Source: Nitrosovibrio sp. Nv4
GTDB lineage: Bacteria; Pseudomonadota; Gammaproteobacteria; Burkholderiales; Nitrosomonadaceae
Direction: 5' to 3'
Assembly: GCF_900215485.1 (NCBI RefSeq)
Contig: NZ_OCMZ01000002.1
Span: 372,001-436,000, forward strand
DNA: 64,000 nt
The notes beneath the pieces were generated by a model. The model searched no databases. It was given only the letters and a program-made list of their open reading frames with translations, and had not been told where the DNA came from. Shown in pieces: positions 36,122 to 45,155 of the stretch (position 1 is the first letter of the stretch; each line of letters starts with the position of its first letter). The translations under genes were made by a program, and so were the position numbers.

Positions 36122-36778
36122 TCAATGTCTGCCCGGCGCTGCCTGACCTGTTCCTCCGGATAAAACAATGGCCGACGGCATACTCGACCGGACAAGCTCT
36201 CCGCTCTCCTGCATATCACCCAGGGCTCGAAGAATCATTTGCTCAAGTACTTTTCCAAACCCCTGGTCCTGGGGAAAGGGCTGCACGCTGTCGGGTATGC
36301 TCATGTTGCCGATAGCGGTATGAACCGCATGCTTTATACCGGTTCGGCTGATTGTCTTTCCCTGTCTGGTGATAAACATCGATAATTCGTAGGCATCGGT
36401 GATGGTTTTTCCGACCATCCATAACGGATATCCGGTCCGAGCCGCCTCCGCGGCCACAGTGCCGCTGTCAGCAACATTGTTCAAGATCACTCTGATTTCG
36501 CCTTCTTCCTGATCTACGACCGGCAAAATCACGCCGGAATCCCTGAGTATCAAGGCAGTATAGTCTTTCAAAGGGACGTCGCCCTTGGGAAAGTGCTCGC
36601 CATTTCGCTGGAACTCGACAGTAAGCTTCAGCCGAAACGGCGCGCTTCGCTGCTCTATATCCTTATACGCGACCTTTGGAAACGAGGCGCCCAGGAAAGA
36701 CCTTTTTGGTGATGTGCATCCCGCCAGTACAAAGGAGGCTATAACAGATCCAAGTACGATGCGACGACCGATATTCAT
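36122..36778 (-). CDS. Putative lipoprotein
   Basis: A 218-residue protein with a lipoprotein signal: MNIGRRIVLGSVIASFVLAGCTS, lipid attachment at Cys21. The mature part has KVAYKDIEQRSAPFRLKLTVEFQRNGEHFPKGD, then predicted beta strands and GKTISRTGIKHAVHTAIGN. It has no recognised domain, although the layout resembles the lipoprotein at 48073. ACGGAG precedes the ATG at 36778; the frame extends much further upstream (to 37144) but overlaps the divergent diguanylate cyclase gene, so the shorter form is preferred. Outer-membrane location likely; function unknown. Confidence 0.65.
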   Translation of the reverse strand: MNIGRRIVLGSVIASFVLAGCTSPKRSFLGASFPKVAYKDIEQRSAPFRLKLTVEFQRNGEHFPKGDVPLKDYTALILRDSGVILPVVDQEEGEIRVILNNVADSGTVAAEAARTGYPLWMVGKTITDAYELSMFITRQGKTISRTGIKHAVHTAIGNMSIPDSVQPFPQDQGFGKVLEQMILRALGDMQESGELVRSSMPSAIVLSGGTGQAAPGRH

Positions 36779-36955
36779 AAAAACTCCGTCAGGATGGGGG
36801 CACATTCGGCTCTCAAGGCAGGGACTACTACTAAGAATAGCAATTGCTGAGAATAATGCGTTATTCTTTGCACTGCAACCTGCTCGACCGTATGGGTATT
36901 TGCTCCAAGGTTCGAATGGCCGAGCTGCTCCTCGGCAAACAGATTCCGGGCAAAA

Positions 36956-38023
36956 ATGAACGCTCCAGCAACACCTCATTCCATAGCACTCGGATTTAAC
37001 GATAAGCGGATCCGGGAAGTGCTTTCCATACTGGGCCTTGATGCGGCGCATCATGCGCTTGCAGAGCAGATACGCGCGGAAGTCATTGCCGGCCGAGCTG
37101 GCGAGCTCGTGAATTCCTGCTTTGCTACCTTGGCGCGTACTCATGGCTTCTCATTGATAGAGAAGGATATCGGTTCCGACTCTTTCAAACAGACCTGGGT
37201 CCATTACGTGCAGTGCTTTGGCAGGAATTTCGATACAGCTGAATATTTCGAAGAGCGGCTGCAATTGTCCGCTGCTTTCGCCCGTGCAAAAATCCCGCTC
37301 AGCGTTTTGCATCTTCCTTACTGCCTTACACAAGAGCTTCTGATAGGCAGTCTCTCGGATAAATTCAATGAGAATTCCAGGACCTTGTGGCCCCTCCTCG
37401 ATGCTGTTTTGAAACTCATCTCCCTGGACTTGTACCTCACCGCGGAGGGTTATCGTCTACCGGAACTTGATGAACTGGAAGAGGATCTGGATAAGCTGCG
37501 CAAAGAAACTTTCCGCTTGCAGCGAAGAACCTCGACTGATGAACTCACCGGGGTGATGAGCTATGCCAAACTCATGGAATCCCTTGAACAGCAGATCGAT
37601 CGGACACATCGCAGGGGCCACGATCGCAGCCCCTTGTGCCTCATAATGTCCGATCTCGACTTCTTCAAGAAAATCAACGACACCTACGGGCATATGATGG
37701 GCGACCTCGTGCTGCGCCACGTAGCGGGACGCATACAATCGGCAACCCGCAACTTCGATCTGGTTGGCAGATTTGGGGGAGAAGAATTTGTCATTATCAT
37801 GACGGACACCAACCTGGAGCTGGCAACGGCGATTGCGGAACGAATACGCGAAGCCGTCATGCATGCGCCTTTCCATGTGAAGCGATTCAACATTAGGATA
37901 ACCATCAGCCTGGGCGTGGCGATGTTGAGGCAAGGCGAACGCAAGGAATCATTGCTCGAGCGTGCGGATGCGGCAATGTATGAAGCAAAAAGAAGCGGCC
38001 GCAATCGCGTGGTCATCGCCTGA
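36956..38023 (+). CDS. Globin-coupled-type diguanylate cyclase, haem ligand apparently lost
   Basis: A 355-residue protein. Residues about 20-165 look like a globin-coupled sensor domain, with the F-helix region YFEERLQLSAAFARAKIP. In haem-binding relatives (YVEKRxRIGxVHxRIGL) a proximal His sits where Phe108 is here. A short coiled linker leads to the GGDEF domain with the A-site GGEEF (274-278), SDLDFFKKINDTYGH for metal and substrate, and an inhibitory I-site R265-x-x-D268 five residues before GGEEF. It should make cyclic di-GMP and be product-inhibited. No membrane segment. It diverges from the lipoprotein gene. Confidence 0.8.
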   Translation: MNAPATPHSIALGFNDKRIREVLSILGLDAAHHALAEQIRAEVIAGRAGELVNSCFATLARTHGFSLIEKDIGSDSFKQTWVHYVQCFGRNFDTAEYFEERLQLSAAFARAKIPLSVLHLPYCLTQELLIGSLSDKFNENSRTLWPLLDAVLKLISLDLYLTAEGYRLPELDELEEDLDKLRKETFRLQRRTSTDELTGVMSYAKLMESLEQQIDRTHRRGHDRSPLCLIMSDLDFFKKINDTYGHMMGDLVLRHVAGRIQSATRNFDLVGRFGGEEFVIIMTDTNLELATAIAERIREAVMHAPFHVKRFNIRITISLGVAMLRQGERKESLLERADAAMYEAKRSGRNRVVIA

Positions 38024-38071
38024 CAGCGGCCAGCGATTCCTGACATCATCGCTAATCATTGCTAGCCATCA

Positions 38072-39592
38072 CTAGCCCAACCGCACGACCTGCAATGTAT
38101 CGGCTTCCTCTCCAGCGGTCCCGGTACTGATACCGGAAGCAGACAACACCACAGCCTGATCTCCTGGCTGTGCCAGCCTCCACGCAAACAGCCACTCCCG
38201 GGCTTGCGCCGCGCATAAGTGCGGCTCAACCAATCCCGGAGCGCCTGAAAAAAGCGGCGCGACGCCGTGCACTATCGCCAGACTCCGGTACAACCGCGCT
38301 GAATCTGTAATTATCACGAGCGGAACCCCGGGGCGAAAGCGGGCAATGCCCAGCGCCGTCCTGAGATTGCAGGCGGAAACGATTATGGCGCAGGCATTCA
38401 AGCGCGTCGAAAGCTGGCACGCGGCGAAGCTCAGGGCGTCCTCCGGAGATCCCGATGTCGCACTCGGACGCATGCCCTGCGCACCTCCCCTCCCATACCC
38501 GGACTCACCACGTCCGGACTCACCAGACGCGGCCTCGGTGGCGGTGAGCACGCGGTGCAGTATCTTCACGGCGGCAACGGGAAATTGGCCGATGGCCGTC
38601 TCCGCAGAAAGCATCACCGCGTCCGTTCCATCGAGCACGGCGTTGGCCACATCGGTAACCTCCGCGCGCGTCGGGTGCTCATGCTCCACCATCGACTCGA
38701 GCATTTGTGTTGCCGTTACTACCGGACGCGCCCAAGCATTGGCCATGGCAATAATTCGCTTCTGCACAATTGGAATTTCAGCCAGGTCGGTCTCGACCCC
38801 CAGGTCCCCGCGCGCCACCATTACGCCGTCAGCCGCTTCCACAATCTCTTCAAGGTTGGCGAGGGCCCGGCGCTTCTCTATCTTTGCCATCAGCAGCGGC
38901 TGCGCGCCGGCCGGGAACAACGCTCGTACCCGGGTAAGATCGTCGGCCGACTGCACGAACGAAACGCCAATCCACTCTGCCTCTTGGGAGACCGCGAATG
39001 CGAGATGCCGTCGGTCATCCTCTGTCGGGACCAGCTCATTCAAGACGGACTCTGGAACGTTGATGCCTGAACCGGAGCGAACGATGCCTCCGACACGCAC
39101 TTCGCACTGAACCTGACCGGCATGGTTGGCGGGGCTGGCGTGGCTGGCGGGGGTTTTTACCCGAAGGTCGATCGAGCCATCGGCAAGAAATACCGATTCC
39201 CCGGTACGGAGTACCACAAGCAACTCAGGGTTCCGCACGGGCAGAAGACTGTTGCCTTCTCTCCGAACACCGCCCTCCTCCGCGATATCGTCCTCCGCCG
39301 CAAGCGTAACTATCGTGCCTTCTTCCAGCTTGCAGCACCCGTCGGGCAGCTCGCCAATGCGAAACTTCGGACCCGGCAGATCAATAAGAATAGCCACCGG
39401 CCGGCCGGATTCCCAAGCTGAGCGCCGCACCAGCTGAATGCGCCGTGCATGATCGGCATGATTGCCATGCGAGGCGTTTATGCGGGCGACATCCATTCCG
39501 CTCTCGATCAAACGCGCAACGACGCCAGGCTGGTCGGTTGCTGGACCCAGCGTACAAACGATCTTGGTTCCATGCCAGCGGTGATCAGTCAT
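38072..39592 (-). CDS. pyk: Pyruvate kinase
   Basis: A 506-residue enzyme converting phosphoenolpyruvate and ADP to pyruvate and ATP. Hallmarks are KIVCTLGPATD, ARINASHG (Arg and Asn ligands of the active site), DLPGPKFRIG, the signature KIEKRRALANLEEI...DGVMVARGDLGVE with catalytic Lys, and ATQMLESM. The C-terminal domain is present. Two low-complexity insertions stand out: ASHASPANHAGQ in the B-domain side and a Gly/Ser-rich ESGRGESGYGRGGAQ before the C-domain, both matching short DNA repeats. It begins 15 bases after the stop of the small exported protein gene at 39608, so the two are co-transcribed. Confidence 0.9.
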   Translation of the reverse strand: MTDHRWHGTKIVCTLGPATDQPGVVARLIESGMDVARINASHGNHADHARRIQLVRRSAWESGRPVAILIDLPGPKFRIGELPDGCCKLEEGTIVTLAAEDDIAEEGGVRREGNSLLPVRNPELLVVLRTGESVFLADGSIDLRVKTPASHASPANHAGQVQCEVRVGGIVRSGSGINVPESVLNELVPTEDDRRHLAFAVSQEAEWIGVSFVQSADDLTRVRALFPAGAQPLLMAKIEKRRALANLEEIVEAADGVMVARGDLGVETDLAEIPIVQKRIIAMANAWARPVVTATQMLESMVEHEHPTRAEVTDVANAVLDGTDAVMLSAETAIGQFPVAAVKILHRVLTATEAASGESGRGESGYGRGGAQGMRPSATSGSPEDALSFAACQLSTRLNACAIIVSACNLRTALGIARFRPGVPLVIITDSARLYRSLAIVHGVAPLFSGAPGLVEPHLCAAQAREWLFAWRLAQPGDQAVVLSASGISTGTAGEEADTLQVVRLG

Positions 39593-39607
39593 GATCCTAC
39601 GTAAACC

Positions 39608-39859
39608 CTAATAACGATCTGACTCATAGTCGCGTAGATATTCCCGCTCGTGACGCTCAGCCCGGTCGCTTCTCTGCTCGTAGTCATTCCGGTCCCGAGC
39701 CCTTCGCGTCTGCTCCTCGTTTCTTTGCTTGAGAACAGCGCAGTCCGCGGAATCCTCCGAGCACGCGTAGCGGCCCTCTCCCACATACACCTTTTCATCT
39801 GCCTGTGCGGTTACCGTAGCCCCAAGCACCACCGCAAATACCAGCATAAGCCGTGTCAT
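39608..39859 (-). CDS. Small exported charged protein
   Basis: An 83-residue protein with a signal peptide (about 1-20, cleaved after AQA) and a highly charged mature part rich in Arg, Glu, Asp and Tyr (for example RRARDRNDYEQRSDRAERHERE). Two Cys (33 and 40) could form one disulfide. AAGGGAG precedes the ATG. It lies immediately upstream of pyruvate kinase in the same direction. No domain recognised. Confidence 0.6.
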   Translation of the reverse strand: MTRLMLVFAVVLGATVTAQADEKVYVGEGRYACSEDSADCAVLKQRNEEQTRRARDRNDYEQRSDRAERHEREYLRDYESDRY

Positions 39860-39971
39860 GCTTTCTCCCTTGAAGAGATATTGAGCGTTAAATGCAAGAA
39901 ATGATATCGCAAATGTTCACATGCACACGGATTACCCTACACAATGCCCGCCTGCCCGGTCGCTCAGCAAT

Positions 39972-40457
39972 TCATTCCCGACCGGTCCTGGACCAGACTT
40001 TAGGCAGTAGATGCAATATGATCAGGGCAAGGACAGTACATAAAACGGCGGAAGCTTCCCGTCCAAGCCCGGCGGCAATGCCGATCGCCGCCGTAAGCCA
40101 TAACCCCGCCGCGGTAGTAAGTCCTTTTACCGTTTCTTCACTGGTACTTTTAAGAATGGTTCCGGCCCCAAGGAACCCGACCCCGGTGACAACGCCCTGG
40201 ATCACGCGCGACAACGCGTCATCGGACATGTGCATTTGTTGAGGGATGAGGACAAAGAGCGCAGCGCCCACGGCAACCAGCATGTGCGTCCGCACTCCCG
40301 CCGCCTTGCCCCTGTGCTCCCGTTCCAAACCCAGTATGCCGCCAAGTGCGGCAGCGATTGCCAGACGCAGCGTGGTCCGGGCAAATTCAGTTGCAGAGGG
40401 AAGATCCGAAAACTCCGACACCAGCATGTTGACGATTTCCTGCCACCAGCTATTCAC
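39972..40457 (-). CDS. MgtC/SapB family inner-membrane protein
   Basis: A 161-residue membrane protein with four or five hydrophobic segments. The MgtC signature is clear: RLAIAAALGGILGLEREHRGKAAGVRTHMLVAVGAALFVL, then GVVTGVGFLGAGTILK, TVKGLTTAAGLWLTAAIGIAAG and a final hydrophobic helix. MgtC proteins act in adaptation to low Mg2+ and acid and modulate ATP synthase in pathogens; environmental versions like this are mostly uncharacterised. I chose the GTG at 40457 because AAGGAGC lies four bases upstream; the open frame continues to 40640 without a start signal. Confidence 0.85.
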   Translation of the reverse strand: MNSWWQEIVNMLVSEFSDLPSATEFARTTLRLAIAAALGGILGLEREHRGKAAGVRTHMLVAVGAALFVLIPQQMHMSDDALSRVIQGVVTGVGFLGAGTILKSTSEETVKGLTTAAGLWLTAAIGIAAGLGREASAVLCTVLALIILHLLPKVWSRTGRE

Positions 40458-41145
40458 AATAGCTCCTTGTCCAGTACCGGATCTCGCCCGAAATCCACGC
40501 CAAAATTGCAGCTCCCTCAAGAATATCACAGTTGCCGCCGCTATCAGTGCCCCTGGTTCATCAACGGCACAGCTCAACAGATTATGCCATCCGAGTAGAG
40601 AAAGATACAGCCGGCGGCAGGCTGGGTTTCCGCTCGCCATATAGTTCCGCGCGGCAGGTTATTGGGCTGGACACCCCAATACTTGACCCCTCACCGTCCT
40701 ATCGCGCTCGCCCGCGATCCTGGGGCCGGCCAGCTTATGCGGTTCATACCTGTAAGATTTTGCAGGTATTCAACTACAAAATTTTAATATCTAATTGCTT
40801 CCGTCGTTAACCGGCGATGAAGGAAATGCATTAGGAATACATGTCTCTTGCGCAATACCGGTTATGCGCGGTCTTAGACACGTACCTGACAGATTGTCGA
40901 ACCACTTTGACACCGGGACTATAAAAACCAACCGGTTTCCGAGTTGGGTTCGTTTACCCATTCAGCATGGATATCGCATAAACTTCGTGCGACGATCGCC
41001 CGTGCCTCTTGGCTGCCCGCGAGGTTTCGTATTGGCAGGCATACGAGGCCTGAACAAGTGGATCTTTCACATTGATCAGAGAGTGAGGATCACACGAGCC
41101 AATTTATAAGATATCCACAGCTCATTCATAAGAGGGAAATAATAA
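40458..41145. other. Long divergent intergenic region
   Basis: About 690 bases between the MgtC-like gene and the RoxA-like cytochrome gene. The plus-strand frame 40795-41109 has no ribosome site or recognisable domain. AT-rich blocks around 40,760-40,800 may contain promoters. Nothing else seen. Confidence 0.35.
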
Positions 41146-42864
41146 ATGAAAGCCGGATTTGCATTCTGGATCAGGAGCACGGTGCTTGCGTTTGCCATGC
41201 TCGCGCCACTGCCTTCATCCGCAGCGGCGCCGCTAGGCACCAATCAGGGAGCGGAGTGGACAGCCTCTGCACAGAAAGACTTCTACAGTCGCGACCAGGG
41301 CTCGCGGATCATGCCGCTTCGCTGGATTGCCGCCCTGAAGCAGTCCAATGGGGAGCCTTTCATGGCTTCCAGCCTTAGCCGATATGGTTATTTGCCCAAT
41401 GAGGAGAGCCAACCTGCCGGGCTACCGGTCGGCTTTACCGTTGGCAGCGGGAGCAACGGCCAGGAAATCGGTATGAATTGTTCGGCTTGCCACACGCGCC
41501 AGATTGAGGTCAACGGCACGTCCTATCGCATTGATGGTGGTCCGGGTATCGTCGACTTTCAGAGTTTCCTTGCCGATCTCGATACGGCGGTGAATACGGT
41601 ACTGACGGATCAAAAGGCATTTACCGATTTTGCCCATGCTGTGCTGGGCCCGTCGCCAGCGCCGGATGACAAGACGAAGTTGCGCGAAGCGGTGCAGGCC
41701 TGGTATTTGCCCTATCACACATTAATGAAAGGCGCACTGCCATCGCCCGCCTGGGGACCGGCGCGGCTCGACGCCGTATCGATGATTTTCAACCGGCTCA
41801 CCGGGCTCGACATCGGTCCGCCGCCGACCTACATGATTCCCGAGAATATCAAACCGGCAACCGCGCCAGTGCGCTATCCGTTCCTCTGGAATGCGGCAAT
41901 CCAGGACAAGACGCAGTGGCCCGGCTTTGCGAGCAATGGCAATGATATTTTAGGCCTCGCCCGTAATCTGGGCGAGGTTTATGGGGTCTTCGGCGTCTTT
42001 CATCCAAAAAAAGACGCGTGGAGACTGCTTGGAATCGACTATCTGGCAAACAACTCAGCAAATTTTCAAGGGCTCAACGCATTGGAGAACCTCGTTCGAA
42101 AGATCGGCCCGCCCAAATGGCAGTGGAAGATAGACCAGGCGCTTGCCAGCAAAGGCAAAGCGGTCTTTGAGCGCAAGACCGAACAGGGTGGCTGCGCAGA
42201 TTGCCACGGAAAGACACCTGGCCAGACCCGTTTTCCCAACAAGAAGACCTGGAACACGCTCGTTGTGGATGTCGGCACAGATTCCAGGGAATACGACATT
42301 CTTGGCTGGACCGTCAAGACCGGAGTGCTCGAAGGGGCCAAAATCCCTTTTGTTGCCGCACCCCTCAAGCCCGTCGATACGGCCTTCAATGTCCTCGGAA
42401 CCTCCGTGATCGGGTCTATTCTCCAGCATTACGTCCCGGTTTTGATGAAAACGGAAGATCAGGCACAAGTAAAGGGTACGCAATCCCCGCTTACACCGGA
42501 AACCGAATCACTGAGGAATGCGTTCATTTTGCCGGCGCCCGATGCCAAGCCTTCCTACGCCTACGAATCCCGAGTGCTTGAAGGAATTTGGGCAGCGGCT
42601 CCGTATCTGCATAATGGCTCTGTGCCGACGCTCGCAGAGTTACTGAAGCCAGCCGCCGAACGGGTCAGCTCGTTCAAGATTGGTCCGGCTTACGACCTGG
42701 TCAATATTGGCCTCGCCGTCGATCAGACCGCGTTCGACTATACGTTACAGACGACGGATTGCAGCGACCGGAATTCGGGAAACAGCCGCTGCGGCCATGA
42801 GTTTGGGACCAAACTATCGTCGGACGAGAAAAAAGCACTGCTCGAATATTTAAAGACGCTTTAA
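41146..42864 (+). CDS. RoxA-like dihaem c-type cytochrome
   Basis: A 572-residue exported protein with a signal peptide (cleaved near SAA-AP) and two haem motifs, CSACH (in GMNCSACHTRQIEVNG) and CADCH (in GGCADCHGKTPG). Between and around them are stretches such as YRIDGGPGIVDFQSFLADLD, YPFLWNAAIQDKTQWPGFASNGND and WAAAPYLHNGSVPTLAELL, which are features of the RoxA/RoxB rubber-oxygenase and related dihaem family, distantly linked to bacterial cytochrome c peroxidases. The reaction here is unknown: polyisoprene cleavage, another oxygenation or peroxide reduction. Periplasmic or secreted. A clear terminator follows the gene. Confidence 0.8.
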   Translation: MKAGFAFWIRSTVLAFAMLAPLPSSAAAPLGTNQGAEWTASAQKDFYSRDQGSRIMPLRWIAALKQSNGEPFMASSLSRYGYLPNEESQPAGLPVGFTVGSGSNGQEIGMNCSACHTRQIEVNGTSYRIDGGPGIVDFQSFLADLDTAVNTVLTDQKAFTDFAHAVLGPSPAPDDKTKLREAVQAWYLPYHTLMKGALPSPAWGPARLDAVSMIFNRLTGLDIGPPPTYMIPENIKPATAPVRYPFLWNAAIQDKTQWPGFASNGNDILGLARNLGEVYGVFGVFHPKKDAWRLLGIDYLANNSANFQGLNALENLVRKIGPPKWQWKIDQALASKGKAVFERKTEQGGCADCHGKTPGQTRFPNKKTWNTLVVDVGTDSREYDILGWTVKTGVLEGAKIPFVAAPLKPVDTAFNVLGTSVIGSILQHYVPVLMKTEDQAQVKGTQSPLTPETESLRNAFILPAPDAKPSYAYESRVLEGIWAAAPYLHNGSVPTLAELLKPAAERVSSFKIGPAYDLVNIGLAVDQTAFDYTLQTTDCSDRNSGNSRCGHEFGTKLSSDEKKALLEYLKTL

Positions 42865-42884
42865 CAGCCGGAGACACAACATGG

Positions 42885-42912
42885 AACCCTCTCCCATCAC
42901 GGAGAGGGTTTT
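42885..42912 (+). terminator. Intrinsic terminator of the RoxA-like gene
   Basis: A perfect 10-base stem (AACCCTCTCC / GGAGAGGGTT) with a 6-base loop, followed by TT, twenty bases after the stop codon. The T-run is short, so termination may be partly Rho-dependent. Confidence 0.7.
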
Positions 42913-43037
42913 CCACTACCGGTTATTGATGTACGATTCCTCGACCCGTCGACCCGTCGACCCCATCAATCTCTGCCCTCAACCCTCAACCCCGGCCTGC
43001 CTATATCCCTGCGCCCATTTCGCAGTTAATACATCCT

Positions 43038-44732
43038 TCACGAACTGCAAGACAACGCCGAACATCCGGGCTTGTTGCGTGCCCATTCGGGACGCCTGGC
43101 CGCCAACTCATCGTGCGCGGGTTGCTCGTCATAAGGCCGTTTCAATACCCCCATTAGACGCTCAATAACGGAGGCGTCGCCCTGCTCGAGCGCTTCGATA
43201 GCCTGCTGCGCGAGATAATTGCGCGGCACATACTTGGGATTCGCGTGCCTCATTCGTTCATAACGCCTATCGGCAGGCTCATCATCCAGGCGAACGCGCG
43301 CGATATAGCGACGCAGCCATCCAGTCAGTTTGCTCAGTTGGGCGTGCGCGAACGCCTGTCGTTCATCGTAGAATGCGCGGCGGAAAAACCCGGCCAACGC
43401 GCTATCCTCGATGCGGTCCGCGTTATCGGCTACATCGCCCGCTGCGCTCTCATTCGCACCCTTCACGGGAATGTCCATCAGGCAGCGGAAGAACAGCGTC
43501 ATGTCGGTTTCAACCTGTTGCAGCAGCTCGAACAGATCGCTCACCAATGTGTCGTCATCTTTGTGCTCCAGTGACGCCAGCCCGAGCTTTTCGGCCAGCA
43601 TGCGACGCCATGTATTGTTGAAAGTTTCGCCAAAAACCGCCAGCCCCTGCTCCAGCATGGCATGATCCTCGATCAGCGGCGCAAGCGCGGCGGCCAGCCG
43701 GGTCAGGTTCCATTGTGCGATCTGCGGCTGATTGCCGAAGCAGTAACGCCGCCCCTGCGCATCCGTGGTATTGGGTGTCCAGCTCAGGTCGAAACCTTCG
43801 AGCCAGCCATACGGACCATAATCTATCGTGAGTCCCAGTATCGACATATTGTCGGTATTCATCACCCCGTGCACAAAGCCAACGCGCATCCAGTGGGCGA
43901 TGAGCGTACCCGTGCGCCGGCATATCTCCTCGAACCACCTGGCATATATCGCAGGCGTAAAAGCTGATTCCCCGCCCAGCTCGGGGAAATGTTCCCTTAT
44001 GACGTAATCGGCCAGCCGCTTGAGTATGTCCGGCTCGTCCTGCGCCGCAAGTATCTCGAAATTGCCGAAACGCACGAATGAGGGTGAGACGCGGCAGACG
44101 ATAGCGCCCGTTTCCGGCTGGGGATTGCCATCGTAAAACATGTCCCGCACCACCGAGTCACCCGTCGCCACCAGACTCAATGCACGGGTAGTCGGCACGC
44201 CCAGATAGTGCATGGCTTCGCTGCACAGGAATTCGCGCACCGACGAGCGAAGCACGGCGCGGCCATCCGCGGTACGCGAGTATGGCGTTTTACCGGCCCC
44301 CTTGAGCTGCAACTCCCGGCGGATGCCGTCCGGGCAGAGTATTTCACCGAGGGTAATGGCGCGCCCATCACCGAGTTGCCCCGCCCAGTGGCCGAACTGA
44401 TGGCCGCCGTAACGCGCGGCATAAGGTTGCATGCCTGGAAGAACACGGTTGCCACCAAGCACCTCTACCGCCGGACCAACAGGCGAGGTCGGACGCGAGA
44501 TTCCCAGCATTTCCCCCACCGGGTCAGCCCAGGCCAGTAACCGCGGCGCTCTCACCGGGGTTGGCTCCACCCGTGTGTAGCAGGCATTTCGCACAGCACG
44601 CGGCACATTTTGCGCTACCGGGTCTCCCGGCAGCTCGCGCACGAAGCTATTGTCGAATTGCACATTACCCAGATCGTCGAGACCGGGCAGATCGGCAACC
44701 GCTGCATTACACTTTAGATGGGGGAGGCTCAT
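43038..44732 (-). CDS. selO: Protein adenylyltransferase SelO (YdiU family)
   Basis: A 564-residue pseudokinase-fold enzyme that transfers AMP from ATP to Ser, Thr or Tyr of target proteins. Family marks are QPYAARYGGHQFGHWAGQLGDGRAITLGE, LQLKGAGKTPYSRTADGRAVLRSSVREFLCSEAMHYLGVPTTRALSLVATG, and the metal-binding VHGVMNTDNMSILGLTIDYGPYGWLEGFD. The C-terminus GCSALSCSS matches the position of the C-terminal selenocysteine motif of eukaryotic SelO, here with Cys. In E. coli it AMPylates redox-related proteins under oxidative stress. AAGGGAAA precedes the ATG. Stands alone on its strand. Confidence 0.93.
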   Translation of the reverse strand: MSLPHLKCNAAVADLPGLDDLGNVQFDNSFVRELPGDPVAQNVPRAVRNACYTRVEPTPVRAPRLLAWADPVGEMLGISRPTSPVGPAVEVLGGNRVLPGMQPYAARYGGHQFGHWAGQLGDGRAITLGEILCPDGIRRELQLKGAGKTPYSRTADGRAVLRSSVREFLCSEAMHYLGVPTTRALSLVATGDSVVRDMFYDGNPQPETGAIVCRVSPSFVRFGNFEILAAQDEPDILKRLADYVIREHFPELGGESAFTPAIYARWFEEICRRTGTLIAHWMRVGFVHGVMNTDNMSILGLTIDYGPYGWLEGFDLSWTPNTTDAQGRRYCFGNQPQIAQWNLTRLAAALAPLIEDHAMLEQGLAVFGETFNNTWRRMLAEKLGLASLEHKDDDTLVSDLFELLQQVETDMTLFFRCLMDIPVKGANESAAGDVADNADRIEDSALAGFFRRAFYDERQAFAHAQLSKLTGWLRRYIARVRLDDEPADRRYERMRHANPKYVPRNYLAQQAIEALEQGDASVIERLMGVLKRPYDEQPAHDELAARRPEWARNKPGCSALSCSS

Positions 44733-44820
44733 TTATTTTCCCTTGAATAAATAGTCGTTTCTTGACACCGGTTCATGATAGCCCTAAATTCGATTCAAAG
44801 AAATTTACGGGAGGGAGAGA

Positions 44821-45081
44821 ATGCCAAAACTGACGGACTACGTCAAAATGGCGGCGGACGAGTATGTGCATGATCGCGGAAGCACCGAACTCGATGCGCG
44901 CTGGATTGCTGAATTCTTTCAGGACAGCGGTGTGCAGGATGCTTACCCTCGCCAGGATCTGATTGCTTTTGCCGAAATGGTGCAAAAGGAGCTGAACCTG
45001 GAAGATGAGCGAGCAACAAAAAAAGCGGCTTTTCACCTGGATAAAATGATCCGCCGCATAAGGTTTCCGCCGAAAACCTGA
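44821..45081 (+). CDS. Small helical hypothetical protein
   Basis: An 86-residue soluble protein without signal peptide, predicted mostly helical, ending in a basic KKAAFHLDKMIRRIRFPPK segment. GGGAGGGAGAGA immediately upstream is a strong ribosome site, which supports a real gene. No domain recognised. Confidence 0.6.
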   Translation: MPKLTDYVKMAADEYVHDRGSTELDARWIAEFFQDSGVQDAYPRQDLIAFAEMVQKELNLEDERATKKAAFHLDKMIRRIRFPPKT

Positions 45082-45155
45082 ACATGCTGCCCATCTTGAA
45101 GAACATCCAGTTATCCCCTGCCGAGTTATCGTTGAACCCTCCCGTGGATTTAAAT

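Noticed and set aside
38346-39110. Open frame of 254 codons on the plus strand inside pyruvate kinase
   Set aside because: Antisense to pyruvate kinase with low-complexity Ser/Arg/Thr composition and no domain.
40795-41109. Short plus-strand frame upstream of the RoxA-like gene
   Set aside because: No start signal and no similarity to any family I know; treated as promoter and leader region.
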